DNA of 45,202 bases from an uncultured Bacteroidota bacterium. GTDB taxonomy: Bacteria > Bacteroidota > Bacteroidia > Chitinophagales > Chitinophagaceae. The translations under genes were made by a program, and so were the position numbers. The notes below the pieces were generated by a model that had not been told where the DNA came from, ran no database searches, and worked only from the letters and a program-made list of their open reading frames with translations. The DNA is taken from contig CAIMDZ010000209.1 of assembly GCA_903839875.1 (NCBI GenBank), positions 1 through 45,202 of the forward strand, in the 5' to 3' direction. Shown piece after piece: positions 26,344 through 34,188 of the stretch (its first letter is position 1; every line of letters starts with the position of its first letter).

Positions 26344-26571
26344 ATGAAAAAGCAGAAGTTTCATTTTCCTATTTTAATAGAGCAAGACGAAGACGATGTC
26401 TTCATCGTCTCGTGCCCTGTTTTCAAAGGCTGTCATTCATATGGTAAGACAGTGGATGAAGCAATGAAGAATATTGAAGAGGTGATAGAAATGTGTGTGC
26501 AGGAAGAAAAACCAAGTACCTTGAACCACTTTATAGGGTTCAGGGAAATAGAAATGCAAATTGCAGTATAA
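26344..26571 (+). CDS. hicB: HicB-family antitoxin
   Basis: 75 residues with the HicB fold: FPILIEQDEDDVFIVSCPVFKGCHSYG, read as two strands and the conserved Cys/Gly turn, then TVDEAMKNIEEVIEMCVQEE. Partial RNase-H-like HicB domains neutralise HicA, and many also repress their own promoter. No DNA-binding extension is visible at the C-terminus, so autoregulation may be absent, which would fit expression from the nuo promoter. The stop overlaps the hicA start by one base (TAATG). The order hicB-hicA is the reverse of the E. coli pair. Confidence 0.82.
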   Translation: MKKQKFHFPILIEQDEDDVFIVSCPVFKGCHSYGKTVDEAMKNIEEVIEMCVQEEKPSTLNHFIGFREIEMQIAV

Positions 26572-26810
26572 TGAGCAGTAAGCAAATCGTATTAACAGGG
26601 AAAGAGTTAATTAAGATCTTAGAAAAACAAGGGTTTGTGCTTGTAAGAATTAATGGATACCATCATCGTTTAAAACATGGTGACGGAAGAATAACAACAG
26701 TGCCTGTTCATAAAAACGAAGATTTGCCAAAAGGGTTGTTAAGAAAAATAGTAAGAGAGGATTTACAAATGAGTTTGGAAGATTTTATTTTGACCATTGA
26801 TAAGAGTTAA
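26571..26810 (+). CDS. hicA: HicA-family mRNA interferase toxin with a fused tail
   Basis: 79 residues, a dsRBD-like RNase that cleaves mRNA. The family pattern is ELIKILEKQGFVLVRINGYHHRLKHGDGR, then TTVPVHKNEDLPKGLLRKI. The catalytic His lies in the GYHH segment, which is GSHH in most homologs. The ATG at 26571 is coupled to the hicB stop. The C-terminus, after DLQMSLE, is not typical: the last eleven codons are a near copy of those ending the SRPBCC gene, so the toxin seems to have acquired a foreign tail during insertion. Whether the toxin is active cannot be told. Its TAA shares bases with the ATG of the next gene. Confidence 0.82.
   Translation: MSSKQIVLTGKELIKILEKQGFVLVRINGYHHRLKHGDGRITTVPVHKNEDLPKGLLRKIVREDLQMSLEDFILTIDKS
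26776..26810 (+). repeat. 35-bp repeat, copy at the end of hicA
   Basis: Second copy of the sequence at 26287-26321, with two differences. After this copy the sequence runs into the NTF2-like gene through a TAATG overlap. That is probably how the SRPBCC gene originally joined that gene, before hicBA came between them. Confidence 0.8.
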
Positions 26811-27232
26811 TGCGGAAATTACTAACCATACTATTGTTATTTATCAGTGCTGGTGCATTTGCACAACAGTGGGATACCGATTATCTGCTCAGTTCAGTTG
26901 ATGACCTTAATTTTGCTTTGGTAAATAAAGATACCACAAGGTTGAAAACGCTTTTAAGGAATGACCTCCGCTACTATCATTCAAATGGGTGGATGCAAAC
27001 TAAAAGGGAGATCATTGAAGATCTTTATAATGGGAAGCTGACTTATAACAAAGTGAGCCAGAATTCGAGGGAGTTTCACGTGATAGGAGAAATTGCGAAT
27101 GTGAAAACGGTGGTGGATATAGAAGCAGTGATGAATGGTAAACCAATACAGCTGAGACTGAAAGTCGTGCAGATATGGGCGAAGAAGAATGACCGGTGGG
27201 AATTGTTTTCCAGGCGCAGCGAGAAAGTGTAA
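26810..27232 (+). CDS. Secreted NTF2-like (DUF4440-type) protein
   Basis: 140 residues. A signal peptide (MRKLLTILLLFISAGAFAQ) is followed by a cone-shaped NTF2-like domain: a first helix LLSSVDDLNFALVNKD, LKTLLRNDLRYYHSNGWMQT, the strand HVIGEIANVKTVVDIEAV, and the closing VVQIWAKKNDRWELFSRR. DUF4440 proteins often bind small ligands, and no catalytic residues can be named. It should be periplasmic. Its ATG overlaps the hicA stop, so it depends on readthrough of the same transcript. Confidence 0.78.
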   Translation: MRKLLTILLLFISAGAFAQQWDTDYLLSSVDDLNFALVNKDTTRLKTLLRNDLRYYHSNGWMQTKREIIEDLYNGKLTYNKVSQNSREFHVIGEIANVKTVVDIEAVMNGKPIQLRLKVVQIWAKKNDRWELFSRRSEKV

Positions 27233-27254
27233 AAACTAAATAAAATATTAAAGT

Positions 27255-27269
27255 CCCGCCGTTGGCGGA
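27255..27269. repeat. nuo intergenic palindrome 3 (before the protease gene)
   Basis: CCCGCCGTTGGCGGA pairs CCGCC with GGCGG around three bases. It lies 8 bp before the ATG of the retropepsin-like gene at 27278. Confidence 0.6.
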
Positions 27270-27277
27270 TAGGATAA

Positions 27278-27637
27278 ATGGGAATAACAACACAATATCT
27301 GAAGGTTAAAGAGAGCCGCAAAGCAGATGAATCTACCGATGTAGAATTCATGGTGGACAGCGGTGCTGTGTACAGTCTCGTACCTGGAAAAATTTTGAAG
27401 AAACTGGGAGTTGAACCTTACAGAGAAGTGTCTTTTGCATTGGCAGATGGCAGTAAAATATCAAGAAGGGCTGGAGAAGCCTATTTTGAATTGAATGGTG
27501 AGGGTGCAACAGCTCCGGTAATATTTGGTGAAAAGCATGATGAACCATTGCTCGGTGCTATAACTCTGCAAGGGATGGGGTTGGTATTAAATCCGTTTAC
27601 AAGAACATTGCATCCGATGAGGATGTTGTTAGGATAG
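27278..27637 (+). CDS. Retropepsin-like (clan AA) aspartic protease 1
   Basis: 119 residues, about one lobe of a pepsin, so it should act as a dimer like retroviral proteases. The catalytic motif is MVDSGAVYSLVP (about 29-40, Asp in D-S-G). ALADGSKISRRAGEAYFEL follows, and the hydrophobic-Gly psi-loop is PLLGAITLQGMGLVL. There is no signal peptide, so it is cytoplasmic. Substrate unknown. It stands alone between the NTF2-like gene and nuoF, after one of the palindromes. A second member lies on the other side of nuoF, at 29078, with the same layout but only modest identity. Confidence 0.8.
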   Translation: MGITTQYLKVKESRKADESTDVEFMVDSGAVYSLVPGKILKKLGVEPYREVSFALADGSKISRRAGEAYFELNGEGATAPVIFGEKHDEPLLGAITLQGMGLVLNPFTRTLHPMRMLLG

Positions 27638-27696
27638 ATTGAATTATTAATAAACTCAAAAGAATTTTTTGCTCTTTTGGCTTTTGAACATAAAAA

Positions 27697-29052
27697 ATGG
27701 GCGTAAAATTATTATTAGAACACGATCATGTAGAAGGTATCCGGTACTACGATACCTACCGTAAGAACGGTGGCTACCGTGCTGCGGAGAAGGCCTTAAA
27801 GATGGCTCCTGCTGATATCGTAGAGGAAGTGAAAAAGAGCGGTCTCCGTGGCCGTGGAGGTGCCGGCTTCCCTACAGGGTTAAAGTGGAGTTTCCTTGCC
27901 AAGCCCGAGGGTGTGCCCCGCCATATAGTATGCAATGCGGATGAATCAGAGCCGGGAACCTTCAAAGACAGGTACCTGATGGAGTTCATTCCGCATCTGC
28001 TGATTGAAGGTTTGCTCGTGAGTAGTTTCGCACTGGGCAGCAATGCTACCTATATATATATACGAGGTGAATACGCATGGATCGTTGATATACTGAACCA
28101 GGCTATTGCAGAAGCAAAAAATAATGGTTGGCTTGGTAAGAATATTAAAGGTACAGGTTTCGATTGTGAAATATATGTGCATCGTGGTGCAGGCGCGTAT
28201 ATCTGTGGTGAAGAAACAGCTTTATTGGAATCGCTTGAAGGCAAGCGAGGTAATCCAAGGCTAAAGCCTCCATTCCCAGCCGTTCAGGGTGTGTGGATGC
28301 GCCCGACTGTAGTAAACAATGTGGAAACAATCGCATCAGTAGTACCTATAATTAATATTGGCGGTGATGAATATGCGAAGATCGGTATTGGCAAATCAAC
28401 AGGTACAAAACTGATGTCGGCATGTGGGAATATCAATAAGCCCGGTGTATATGAAATTGACATGACCATATCGGTGGAAGAATTTATTTTCAGTGATGAG
28501 TATTGTGGTGGTATAAAGAATGGCAAGAAGCTGAAAGCGTGTATTCCGGGTGGATCTTCTGTTCCAATTCTGCCTGCTAACCTGCTACTTAAGACTGCAA
28601 AAGGAGAAACACGCCTGATGAATTATGAAAGCATGTCAGACGGAGGATTTGTTTCAGGCTCCATGATAGGTTCAGGTGGTTTTGAAGTTTTTGATGAAGA
28701 CCAGTGTATAGTACGACATACCATGACACTTGCAAGGTTTTACAACCATGAAAGTTGCGGACAGTGCAGCCCTTGTCGCGAGGGCACCGGCTGGATGTAT
28801 AAGATATTGAAAAACCTGGAGTACGGAAAAGGCAAAATGAGTGATATTGATTTGTTGTGGGATATACAGCGGAAAATAGAGGGAAACACTATCTGTCCGT
28901 TGGGTGATGCTGCTGCATGGCCTGTAGCTGCAGCCATCCGCCATTTCCGTGATGAATTTGAGTGGCATATTAAGAACCCTGAAGAATCGCAGAAGCGGAA
29001 TTTCGGACTGGCACATTATGCCGATCCGATTCACGTGGCTGCAAGTGTATAA
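27697..29052 (+). CDS. nuoF: NADH-quinone oxidoreductase subunit F
   Basis: The 51-kDa subunit. It binds NADH and FMN and holds [4Fe-4S] cluster N3, so electrons enter complex I here. 451 residues. Motifs are GRGGAGFPTGLKWSF (NADH/FMN), CNADESEPGTFKDR (FMN), GAGAYICGEETALLESLEG, and the cluster ligands ESCGQCSPCREGTGWM plus the distal Cys in NTICPLGDAAAWP. It partners with NuoE and NuoG. Aspartic protease genes lie on both sides, 59 bp upstream and 25 bp downstream. Confidence 0.97.
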   Translation: MGVKLLLEHDHVEGIRYYDTYRKNGGYRAAEKALKMAPADIVEEVKKSGLRGRGGAGFPTGLKWSFLAKPEGVPRHIVCNADESEPGTFKDRYLMEFIPHLLIEGLLVSSFALGSNATYIYIRGEYAWIVDILNQAIAEAKNNGWLGKNIKGTGFDCEIYVHRGAGAYICGEETALLESLEGKRGNPRLKPPFPAVQGVWMRPTVVNNVETIASVVPIINIGGDEYAKIGIGKSTGTKLMSACGNINKPGVYEIDMTISVEEFIFSDEYCGGIKNGKKLKACIPGGSSVPILPANLLLKTAKGETRLMNYESMSDGGFVSGSMIGSGGFEVFDEDQCIVRHTMTLARFYNHESCGQCSPCREGTGWMYKILKNLEYGKGKMSDIDLLWDIQRKIEGNTICPLGDAAAWPVAAAIRHFRDEFEWHIKNPEESQKRNFGLAHYADPIHVAASV

Positions 29053-29059
29053 AAATTGA

Positions 29060-29458
<399 letters not shown>

Positions 29459-29515
29459 GGAACAAATACTATTGACTATTTTTTGTTTATAGTGTAGAAG
29501 TAAAAGATTGAGAAA

Positions 29516-30640
29516 ATGAGTGAAGGAACACCAAAGTTTAAAGTAACCGTTGATAACATCACTATAGAGGTGCCACCAGGTACCACTATTCTGAATGCTG
29601 CACGAATGATAGGAGGTGATGTTTGCCCCCCGGCAATGTGCTACTACAGCAAACTTAAAGATAGCGGAGGTAAGTGCCGCACATGCCTGGTAGAAGTGAG
29701 CAAGGGATCTGAAAAAGACCCCCGCCCTATGCCGAAGCTGGTAGCAAGCTGCCGCACTACTGTGATGGATGGAATGGAAGTGAAGAACCTCACCTCAGAA
29801 AAAGTAGTGGATGCCCGGAAAGGAGTGGTTGAGTTTTTACTCCTTAATCATCCGCTTGACTGCCCGGTGTGTGACCAGGCTGGCGAATGTGATCTTCAGA
29901 ACCTGAGCTATGAGCATGGCACAGAAGGTACCCGCTACGAATTCAAGCGCCGCACATTCGAGAAAGAAGATATCGGACCATACATTTCCTTGCATATGAC
30001 GCGTTGCATTATGTGCTTCCGTTGTGTGTTTGCGGCCGACCAGCTTACTGAAAAACGTGAACATGGTATTATGGAAAGAGGCGACCATGCACAGATCAGC
30101 ACTTACCTGAATAAAGCACTGGATCATGATTTTATTGGTAATGTGATTGATGTTTGCCCGGTGGGCGCGCTCACTGATCGGACTTTCAGGTTTAAGAACC
30201 GGGTTTGGTTTACCAAACCTCTGGATGCACATCGAGATTGCCCCAAATGCAGTGGAAAGGTTCGTTTGTGGACACGTGGCGAAGAGGTTTTCCGCGTTAC
30301 TGCACGTAAAGACCAGTGGGGTGAAGTAGAAGAATTTATCTGTAACGATTGCCGTTTTCATAAGAAGGAAAAGAAAGATTGGGTGATAGAAGGACCATCC
30401 ATCATTCAGCGTAGCAGCGTAATATCACAGGGACATTATGTGGGCACTAAGAAGACTCCGGTACTTATTGATAAAGTGATAGGCAAAGAGCCATTACATT
30501 TATTAAATATACATGATGTAAGTGATGTGAACCGACCGGATATTGATTTATCCAAAATAGAAGGCCCGGCTCATTCAGATGATTTTAATACAGATCATCA
30601 TGTATCAACAGGTTTGAAGAAATGGACAGATAATAAATAA
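29516..30640 (+). CDS. nuoG: NADH-quinone oxidoreductase subunit G, short form
   Basis: The iron-sulfur wire between NuoF and NuoI. 374 residues against about 690-910 in most bacteria. The N-terminal ferredoxin domain holds [2Fe-2S] N1b (CPPAMCYYSKL, GGKCRTCLVEV). Then come the His-ligated cluster N5 (NHPLDCPVCDQAGECDLQN) and the N4-type ligands (MTRCIMCFRCVFA with DVCPVGAL). The molybdopterin-like domain that makes up the bulk of long NuoG is absent. Four further Cys (DCPKCSG and CNDCRFH) keep part of the start of that domain, in the position of a zinc or cluster site. The short form is what I would expect in Bacteroidota, so this is not read as a truncation. Confidence 0.93.
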   Translation: MSEGTPKFKVTVDNITIEVPPGTTILNAARMIGGDVCPPAMCYYSKLKDSGGKCRTCLVEVSKGSEKDPRPMPKLVASCRTTVMDGMEVKNLTSEKVVDARKGVVEFLLLNHPLDCPVCDQAGECDLQNLSYEHGTEGTRYEFKRRTFEKEDIGPYISLHMTRCIMCFRCVFAADQLTEKREHGIMERGDHAQISTYLNKALDHDFIGNVIDVCPVGALTDRTFRFKNRVWFTKPLDAHRDCPKCSGKVRLWTRGEEVFRVTARKDQWGEVEEFICNDCRFHKKEKKDWVIEGPSIIQRSSVISQGHYVGTKKTPVLIDKVIGKEPLHLLNIHDVSDVNRPDIDLSKIEGPAHSDDFNTDHHVSTGLKKWTDNK

Positions 30641-30681
30641 TAAAGCTGACGAGAATTATAAAAATTTTAAACAACTAAAAC

Positions 30682-30689
30682 TACTTTTG
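30682..30689 (+). promoter_or_regulatory. Possible internal promoter before nuoH
   Basis: TACTTTTG matches TAnnTTTG exactly and is only 7 bp from the nuoH ATG, so a transcript from it would have almost no leader. It could raise expression of the membrane-arm genes nuoH-N and the modules among them. Confidence 0.35.
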
Positions 30690-30696
30690 CACCATT

Positions 30697-31764
30697 ATGC
30701 TGTTACTTCAGATTGATACAGCGTTTATTATAGAAAAGGCGATACTTGTTACCGTCATACTTTTGGGCTCCTTAGGTATTGCAATGTATGCCACCTGGGG
30801 TGAGCGCAAGGTTGCAGCTATCATGCAGGATCGCATAGGCCCGAATCGTGCAGGACCATTTGGCCTGTTCCAGCCGCTTGCAGATGGAATGAAACTCTTC
30901 TTTAAAGAAGAGATAATCCCGGATCGTTCGACAAGATTTATTTTTATTCTCGGCCCCTGCCTGGCTATGCTTACCGCAACTATGACCAGTGCGGTAATCC
31001 CATGGGCTGAATACAAAACAGCCACCGGTTACATTTCGATTCAGGTTGCTGATATTAATATAGGGATCCTTTTTATATTTGGGGTTGTTAGCCTTGGTGT
31101 GTATGGTGTTATGCTTGGTGGCTGGGCTTCAAATAATAAATTCTCACTGCTAAGTAGTATACGTGCAGCGTCACAGGCAATCTCCTATGAGTTGGCTATG
31201 GGCATAAGCCTGATAGCGCTTCTTATGTTGACAGGATCCTTGAGTCTCCGCGAAATCGTTCAGCAACAACATGGATTTTGGCATGATGGTTATTTCACAT
31301 GGTATTTCTTCAAACAGCCATTGGGGTTCATCATTTTCCTCACCTGCGCTTTTGCTGAATTGAACCGTGCACCATTCGATCTGCCGGAATGTGAAAGTGA
31401 GCTGAACATGGGTTACCACCAGGAATACTCTTCCATGAAACTCGGGTTTTACCTTTTTGCAGAATACATTAACCTGTTTGTGAGTTCAGTGATACTGATC
31501 ACCTTGTTTTTCGGTGGGTATAACTTCCCTTATATGGACAGGGTTGCTGCAGGAGTTCACCCGATATTATATACCGTAATTTGCCTGAGTGTGTTAATGA
31601 TAAAAGTGGTTGGAATGATCTTGTTTATCATGGCAGTTCGCTGGACACTACCACGTTTCAGGTACGACCAGCTGATGAAGCTCGGCTGGAAATCATTGAT
31701 ACCACTGGCTTTGGTAAATATGCTGATAACAGGGGCAATAATAATTTGGGTAATTAAAAAGTAA
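30697..31764 (+). CDS. nuoH: NADH-quinone oxidoreductase subunit H
   Basis: Membrane subunit that closes the quinone chamber and links it to the proton path. 355 residues, about eight helices. Conserved loops are GERKVAAIMQDRIGPNRAGP, GLFQPLADGMKLFFKEE, and FAELNRAPFDLPECESEL with the acidic residues of the E-channel. The C-terminus LPRFRYDQLMKLGWKSLIP is typical. Eighteen bases after its stop begins a nucleotidyltransferase/HEPN module rather than nuoI. Confidence 0.96.
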   Translation: MLLLQIDTAFIIEKAILVTVILLGSLGIAMYATWGERKVAAIMQDRIGPNRAGPFGLFQPLADGMKLFFKEEIIPDRSTRFIFILGPCLAMLTATMTSAVIPWAEYKTATGYISIQVADINIGILFIFGVVSLGVYGVMLGGWASNNKFSLLSSIRAASQAISYELAMGISLIALLMLTGSLSLREIVQQQHGFWHDGYFTWYFFKQPLGFIIFLTCAFAELNRAPFDLPECESELNMGYHQEYSSMKLGFYLFAEYINLFVSSVILITLFFGGYNFPYMDRVAAGVHPILYTVICLSVLMIKVVGMILFIMAVRWTLPRFRYDQLMKLGWKSLIPLALVNMLITGAIIIWVIKK

Positions 31765-31782
31765 ATTGGTTATAGAAACAAA

Positions 31783-32076
31783 ATGCTAACGATTCAACAA
31801 ATAAGGGATACTGTTTCCGACTATTTCAAAGATAAGCCGGTTAAAGCAGTGTATTTGTTTGGATCGTATGCAAGAGGGGATGCAAATGAAAAAAGTGACG
31901 TGGATTTATTACTTGATCTGGATTATGAAAAAAAAATAGGATTGGAATTTGTTCGATGGCATATTGTGTTGCGTAAAAAATTTAAAAAGAATGTTGATTT
32001 GGTGCCTTCCGACACAATTTATCCGAAGGTTTTGGAAAATGCATATTTGGATAGAATATTAATGTATCAATCGTAA
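31783..32076 (+). CDS. mntA: MntA-type minimal nucleotidyltransferase (antitoxin)
   Basis: 97 residues of the DNA polymerase beta-like minimal nucleotidyltransferase family. The catalytic pattern GSx10DxD is complete: VYLFGSYARGDANEKSDVDL (about 24-43), and the third acidic residue is probably in KNVDLVP. In studied pairs MntA AMPylates a Tyr of the HEPN toxin HepT and so inactivates it. The partner lies 5 bp downstream and has the matching motif. Its first 45 codons are nearly the same as those of the damaged copy at 32408. It sits between nuoH and nuoI, so complex I transcription should also drive the antitoxin. Confidence 0.85.
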   Translation: MLTIQQIRDTVSDYFKDKPVKAVYLFGSYARGDANEKSDVDLLLDLDYEKKIGLEFVRWHIVLRKKFKKNVDLVPSDTIYPKVLENAYLDRILMYQS

Positions 32077-32081
32077 TAGAA

Positions 32082-32414
32082 ATGGCTGCTGATTTAGATC
32101 GGGTCGAACATATTATAGAAGCGATTGATAGAATAAACAGTTTTATTGGTGATGTTGACGAAGAAGCGTTTCTAAAGGATGAGAAATTAAAGTACGCATG
32201 TTATGCAAATATGATTATCGTTGCAGAGGCTGTAACAAAATTGACAAGAGAAACAAAAAGCAAAATAAGAAAAATAGAATGGCGGTTAATAACAGGGTTC
32301 AGAAACATAATTATTCATGAATACTTTAGAATTAACTGGCGCCTTATTTGGGATGTAATAAAAAATAATTTACCTGATTTAAAAAACGAACTGCAAAATT
32401 ATTTTCAATGCTAA
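32082..32414 (+). CDS. hepT: HepT-type HEPN RNase toxin
   Basis: 110 residues, all helical. The HEPN catalytic motif RX4HXY is exact in GFRNIIIHEYFRIN: Arg and His form the RNase site and Tyr is the residue that MntA modifies in characterised systems. YACYANMIIVAEAVTKL is the conserved second helix. It starts five bases after mntA and so forms a standard type VII toxin-antitoxin pair. Its last codons (ending NYFQC) run into ATGCTAACG, the start of the damaged second nucleotidyltransferase copy. The native C-terminus may therefore have been altered by that duplication. Confidence 0.85.
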   Translation: MAADLDRVEHIIEAIDRINSFIGDVDEEAFLKDEKLKYACYANMIIVAEAVTKLTRETKSKIRKIEWRLITGFRNIIIHEYFRINWRLIWDVIKNNLPDLKNELQNYFQC

Positions 32415-32535
32415 CGATTTAACAAATAAAAGATACTGTGATTGACTATTTTATAGATGAGCCGGTGAAATCAGTGTATTTGTTTGGGTCGTATGCAAGA
32501 GGAGAGGCAAAGGATGGAAGTGATGTGGATCTAGG
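32408..32535 (+). repeat. Second copy of the mntA 5' half
   Basis: From ATGCTAACGATT at 32408 to the DVDL codons this matches 31783-31910 closely, base by base, including long exact runs such as CAGTGTATTTGTTTGG. Codon 5 is TAA where the first copy has CAA. After the catalytic block the two genes are unrelated in sequence, so only the 5' half was copied. Confidence 0.8.
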
Positions 32536-32701
32536 GATTGTGATGAAGGAGACAAAAATGAGTCTGTGGCAATATGCTGGAATGGCTCTGGGGCTTGAAG
32601 AAGCGTTAAAAGAGAAAATAGACCTTGTAGAAATTGAATTGATGCATAGTTGGGTAAAAAGAAATTTCGAAAAGGACAAAATGGAAATTTACAACGCCTG
32701 A
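32438..32701 (+). CDS. Second minimal nucleotidyltransferase, 5'-damaged
   Basis: 87 residues if translation starts at the GTG at 32438. The ancestral start at 32408 is followed by a stop at codon 5, so the first ten residues are lost. The catalytic block is intact: VYLFGSYARGEAKDGSDVDL with GSx10DxD and a later DLVEIE. The C-terminal half (MSLWQYAGMALGLEEALKEK) belongs to another branch of the family, closer to larger nucleotidyltransferase antitoxins. So this looks like a chimera or a gene conversion product. It may still be made from the GTG. A short coupled frame follows at 32701, perhaps what is left of its own HEPN partner. Confidence 0.65.
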   Translation: MIDYFIDEPVKSVYLFGSYARGEAKDGSDVDLGIVMKETKMSLWQYAGMALGLEEALKEKIDLVEIELMHSWVKRNFEKDKMEIYNA

Positions 32702-32781
32702 TGGAATTACCAGGATTAAAACAAAAGATTGAAAATATTATAAGTATTCTTGAAAAAGAAAATAATGCAAAAACTAACTAA
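32701..32781 (+). CDS. Short coupled frame, 26 aa, possible HEPN remnant
   Basis: ATG shares bases with the stop of the nucleotidyltransferase (TGATG). The product, MELPGLKQKIENIISILEKE plus six residues, looks like a single amphipathic helix, as at the start of HEPN or substrate-binding partners of nucleotidyltransferases. It ends inside nuoI (17-base overlap). Perhaps the partner gene was deleted from its second codons on, up to the nuoI start. Very short, so uncertain. Confidence 0.35.
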   Translation: MELPGLKQKIENIISILEKENNAKTN

Positions 32782-33274
32782 CAGGTCAGTACAGGTAAAC
32801 AGGGACCCCATGACAATGATGGAGCGCGCCTACCTGCCTGCACTTGCCAAGGGCCTGGTCATTACTTTGGCTCACATATTTAAGAAGCCTGCCACTATCA
32901 GTTATCCGGAGAAAAAGAGGCCGTTCAGCCCTGTGTTTCGTGGGTTACATATATTGAACAGGGACGAAAATGGGGCCGAACGCTGCACTGCATGCGGTCT
33001 GTGCGCGCTTGCATGCCCTGCTGAAGCCATCACAATGGAAGCCGCAGAACGTAAACCGGGTGAGGAGCAACTATACCGCGAAGAGAAATATGCAGCTAAA
33101 TACGAAATCAATATGCTGCGCTGTATTTTTTGCGGTTATTGCGAAGAGGCCTGTCCTAAGGATGCAGTATACCTGACTGAAACAGTGATGCCGTCCAACT
33201 ATACGCGTGAAAGTTTTATTTATAAGAAAGAAGACCTTTTGATTCCTGACCCCAAAACACCGAATATCAAGTAA
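32765..33274 (+). CDS. nuoI: NADH-quinone oxidoreductase subunit I
   Basis: Ferredoxin-like subunit with [4Fe-4S] clusters N6a and N6b, which pass electrons to NuoB. 169 residues from the ATG at 32765; a TTG five codons upstream is less likely. Both ligand sets are present: CTACGLCALACPAEAI and CIFCGYCEEACPKDAV. KKRPFSPVFRGLH before the first set is usual for the family. The start region overlaps the 26-residue frame, so the upstream module is directly fused to the 5' edge of nuoI. Its stop is one base from nuoJ. Confidence 0.95.
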   Translation: MQKLTNRSVQVNRDPMTMMERAYLPALAKGLVITLAHIFKKPATISYPEKKRPFSPVFRGLHILNRDENGAERCTACGLCALACPAEAITMEAAERKPGEEQLYREEKYAAKYEINMLRCIFCGYCEEACPKDAVYLTETVMPSNYTRESFIYKKEDLLIPDPKTPNIK

Positions 33275-33275
33275 A

Positions 33276-33815
33276 ATGGAAATCTACGATATATTATTCT
33301 GGGTTCTGTCTGCTGTTGCTGTTAGCTGTGCACTTGGGGTTATCCTCAGTCGCAACCCGGTAAACAGCGTATTGTTCCTGATACTCACCTTTTTTGCAAT
33401 TTCAGGACATTATATATTAATGAACGCCCAGTTCCTGGCCATTGTGAATATCATAGTTTATGCAGGTGCAATCATGGTGTTGTTCCTGTTTGTGATCATG
33501 CTTATGAACCTTAATGCGGATGTAGAACCGCAAAAAGGTCAACTGGTCCAACTTGCCGGTGTGATCTCCGGAGGCATTTTGTTTCTTGTAGTGTTAGCAG
33601 CAATTAAAACAGCCAAACCTGAGATCATGGACAAAACATCCACAGGTATCGGGTTGATAGAAAACCTGGGAAAGGTGTTGTTCACAAAATATGTTTTGCC
33701 ATTTGAAATAAGCAGTGTCCTCTTCCTCAGTGCAATGATAGGAGCTATGGTAATAGGTAAAAAGGAAGAGACAAAACCCCTTAATCCTAAAACGGATGAA
33801 GGGTATATAAAGTAA
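33276..33815 (+). CDS. nuoJ: NADH-quinone oxidoreductase subunit J
   Basis: Membrane subunit between NuoA/H and NuoK. 179 residues, five helices. The conserved helix 3 stretch is seen as AQFLAIVNIIVYAGAIMVLF followed by LFVIMLMNLN. It starts one base after the nuoI stop. The last 20 residues are charged and lie on the cytoplasmic side. Confidence 0.95.
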   Translation: MEIYDILFWVLSAVAVSCALGVILSRNPVNSVLFLILTFFAISGHYILMNAQFLAIVNIIVYAGAIMVLFLFVIMLMNLNADVEPQKGQLVQLAGVISGGILFLVVLAAIKTAKPEIMDKTSTGIGLIENLGKVLFTKYVLPFEISSVLFLSAMIGAMVIGKKEETKPLNPKTDEGYIK

Positions 33816-33836
33816 TTATTGTTAACCAAAATAAGA

Positions 33837-33850
33837 CCCGCCCAGGCGGA
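33837..33850. repeat. nuo intergenic palindrome 4 (before nuoK)
   Basis: CCCGCCCAGGCGGA pairs CCGCC with GGCGG around two bases, 8 bp before the nuoK ATG. Confidence 0.6.
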
Positions 33851-33858
33851 AATAAGTT

Positions 33859-34164
33859 ATGCCGGTAAATTCTACCCATTATTTGTTTTTAAGCATCTTA
33901 TTATTCTCTATCGGGATAATGGGAGCCTTAATGCGCCGCAATGCCATCATCATTTTCATGTGCATCGAGCTGATGCTGAATGCAGTTAATTTATTGCTTG
34001 TGGCCTTTTCAAAAATTTATGGCGATCCTGATGCGCAGCTATTCGTGTTCTTTATTATGGTGGTAGCTGCTTCTGAGGTAGCTGTGGGATTGGCAATAAT
34101 TGTGATGATGTATCGTAAGGTGCATTCTGTTGATATCAATATTTTAAACAGGTTAAAACATTAA
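33859..34164 (+). CDS. nuoK: NADH-quinone oxidoreductase subunit K
   Basis: Small antiporter-like membrane subunit, 101 residues, three helices. The buried glutamates of the proton path are present in MCIELMLNAVNLLLVAF and in VAASEVAVGLAIIVMMYR. The N-terminal helix begins HYLFLSILLFSIGIMGALMR. The 24-bp gap to nuoL contains palindrome 5. Confidence 0.96.
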   Translation: MPVNSTHYLFLSILLFSIGIMGALMRRNAIIIFMCIELMLNAVNLLLVAFSKIYGDPDAQLFVFFIMVVAASEVAVGLAIIVMMYRKVHSVDINILNRLKH

Positions 34165-34178
34165 TCCCGCCACGGCGA
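34165..34178. repeat. nuo intergenic palindrome 5 (before nuoL)
   Basis: TCCCGCCACGGCGA, a less perfect member of the series, begins at the nuoK stop and ends 10 bp before the nuoL ATG. Confidence 0.5.
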
Positions 34179-34188
34179 GGTAGCATAT

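Noticed and set aside
29837-30361. Minus-strand frame of 174 codons opposite nuoG
   Set aside because: Opposite the cysteine motifs of nuoG, with no start context or domain.
29516-30640. nuoG considered as truncated by the neighbouring insertions
   Set aside because: The gene ends cleanly, nuoH follows in order, and a short NuoG is expected in this phylum.
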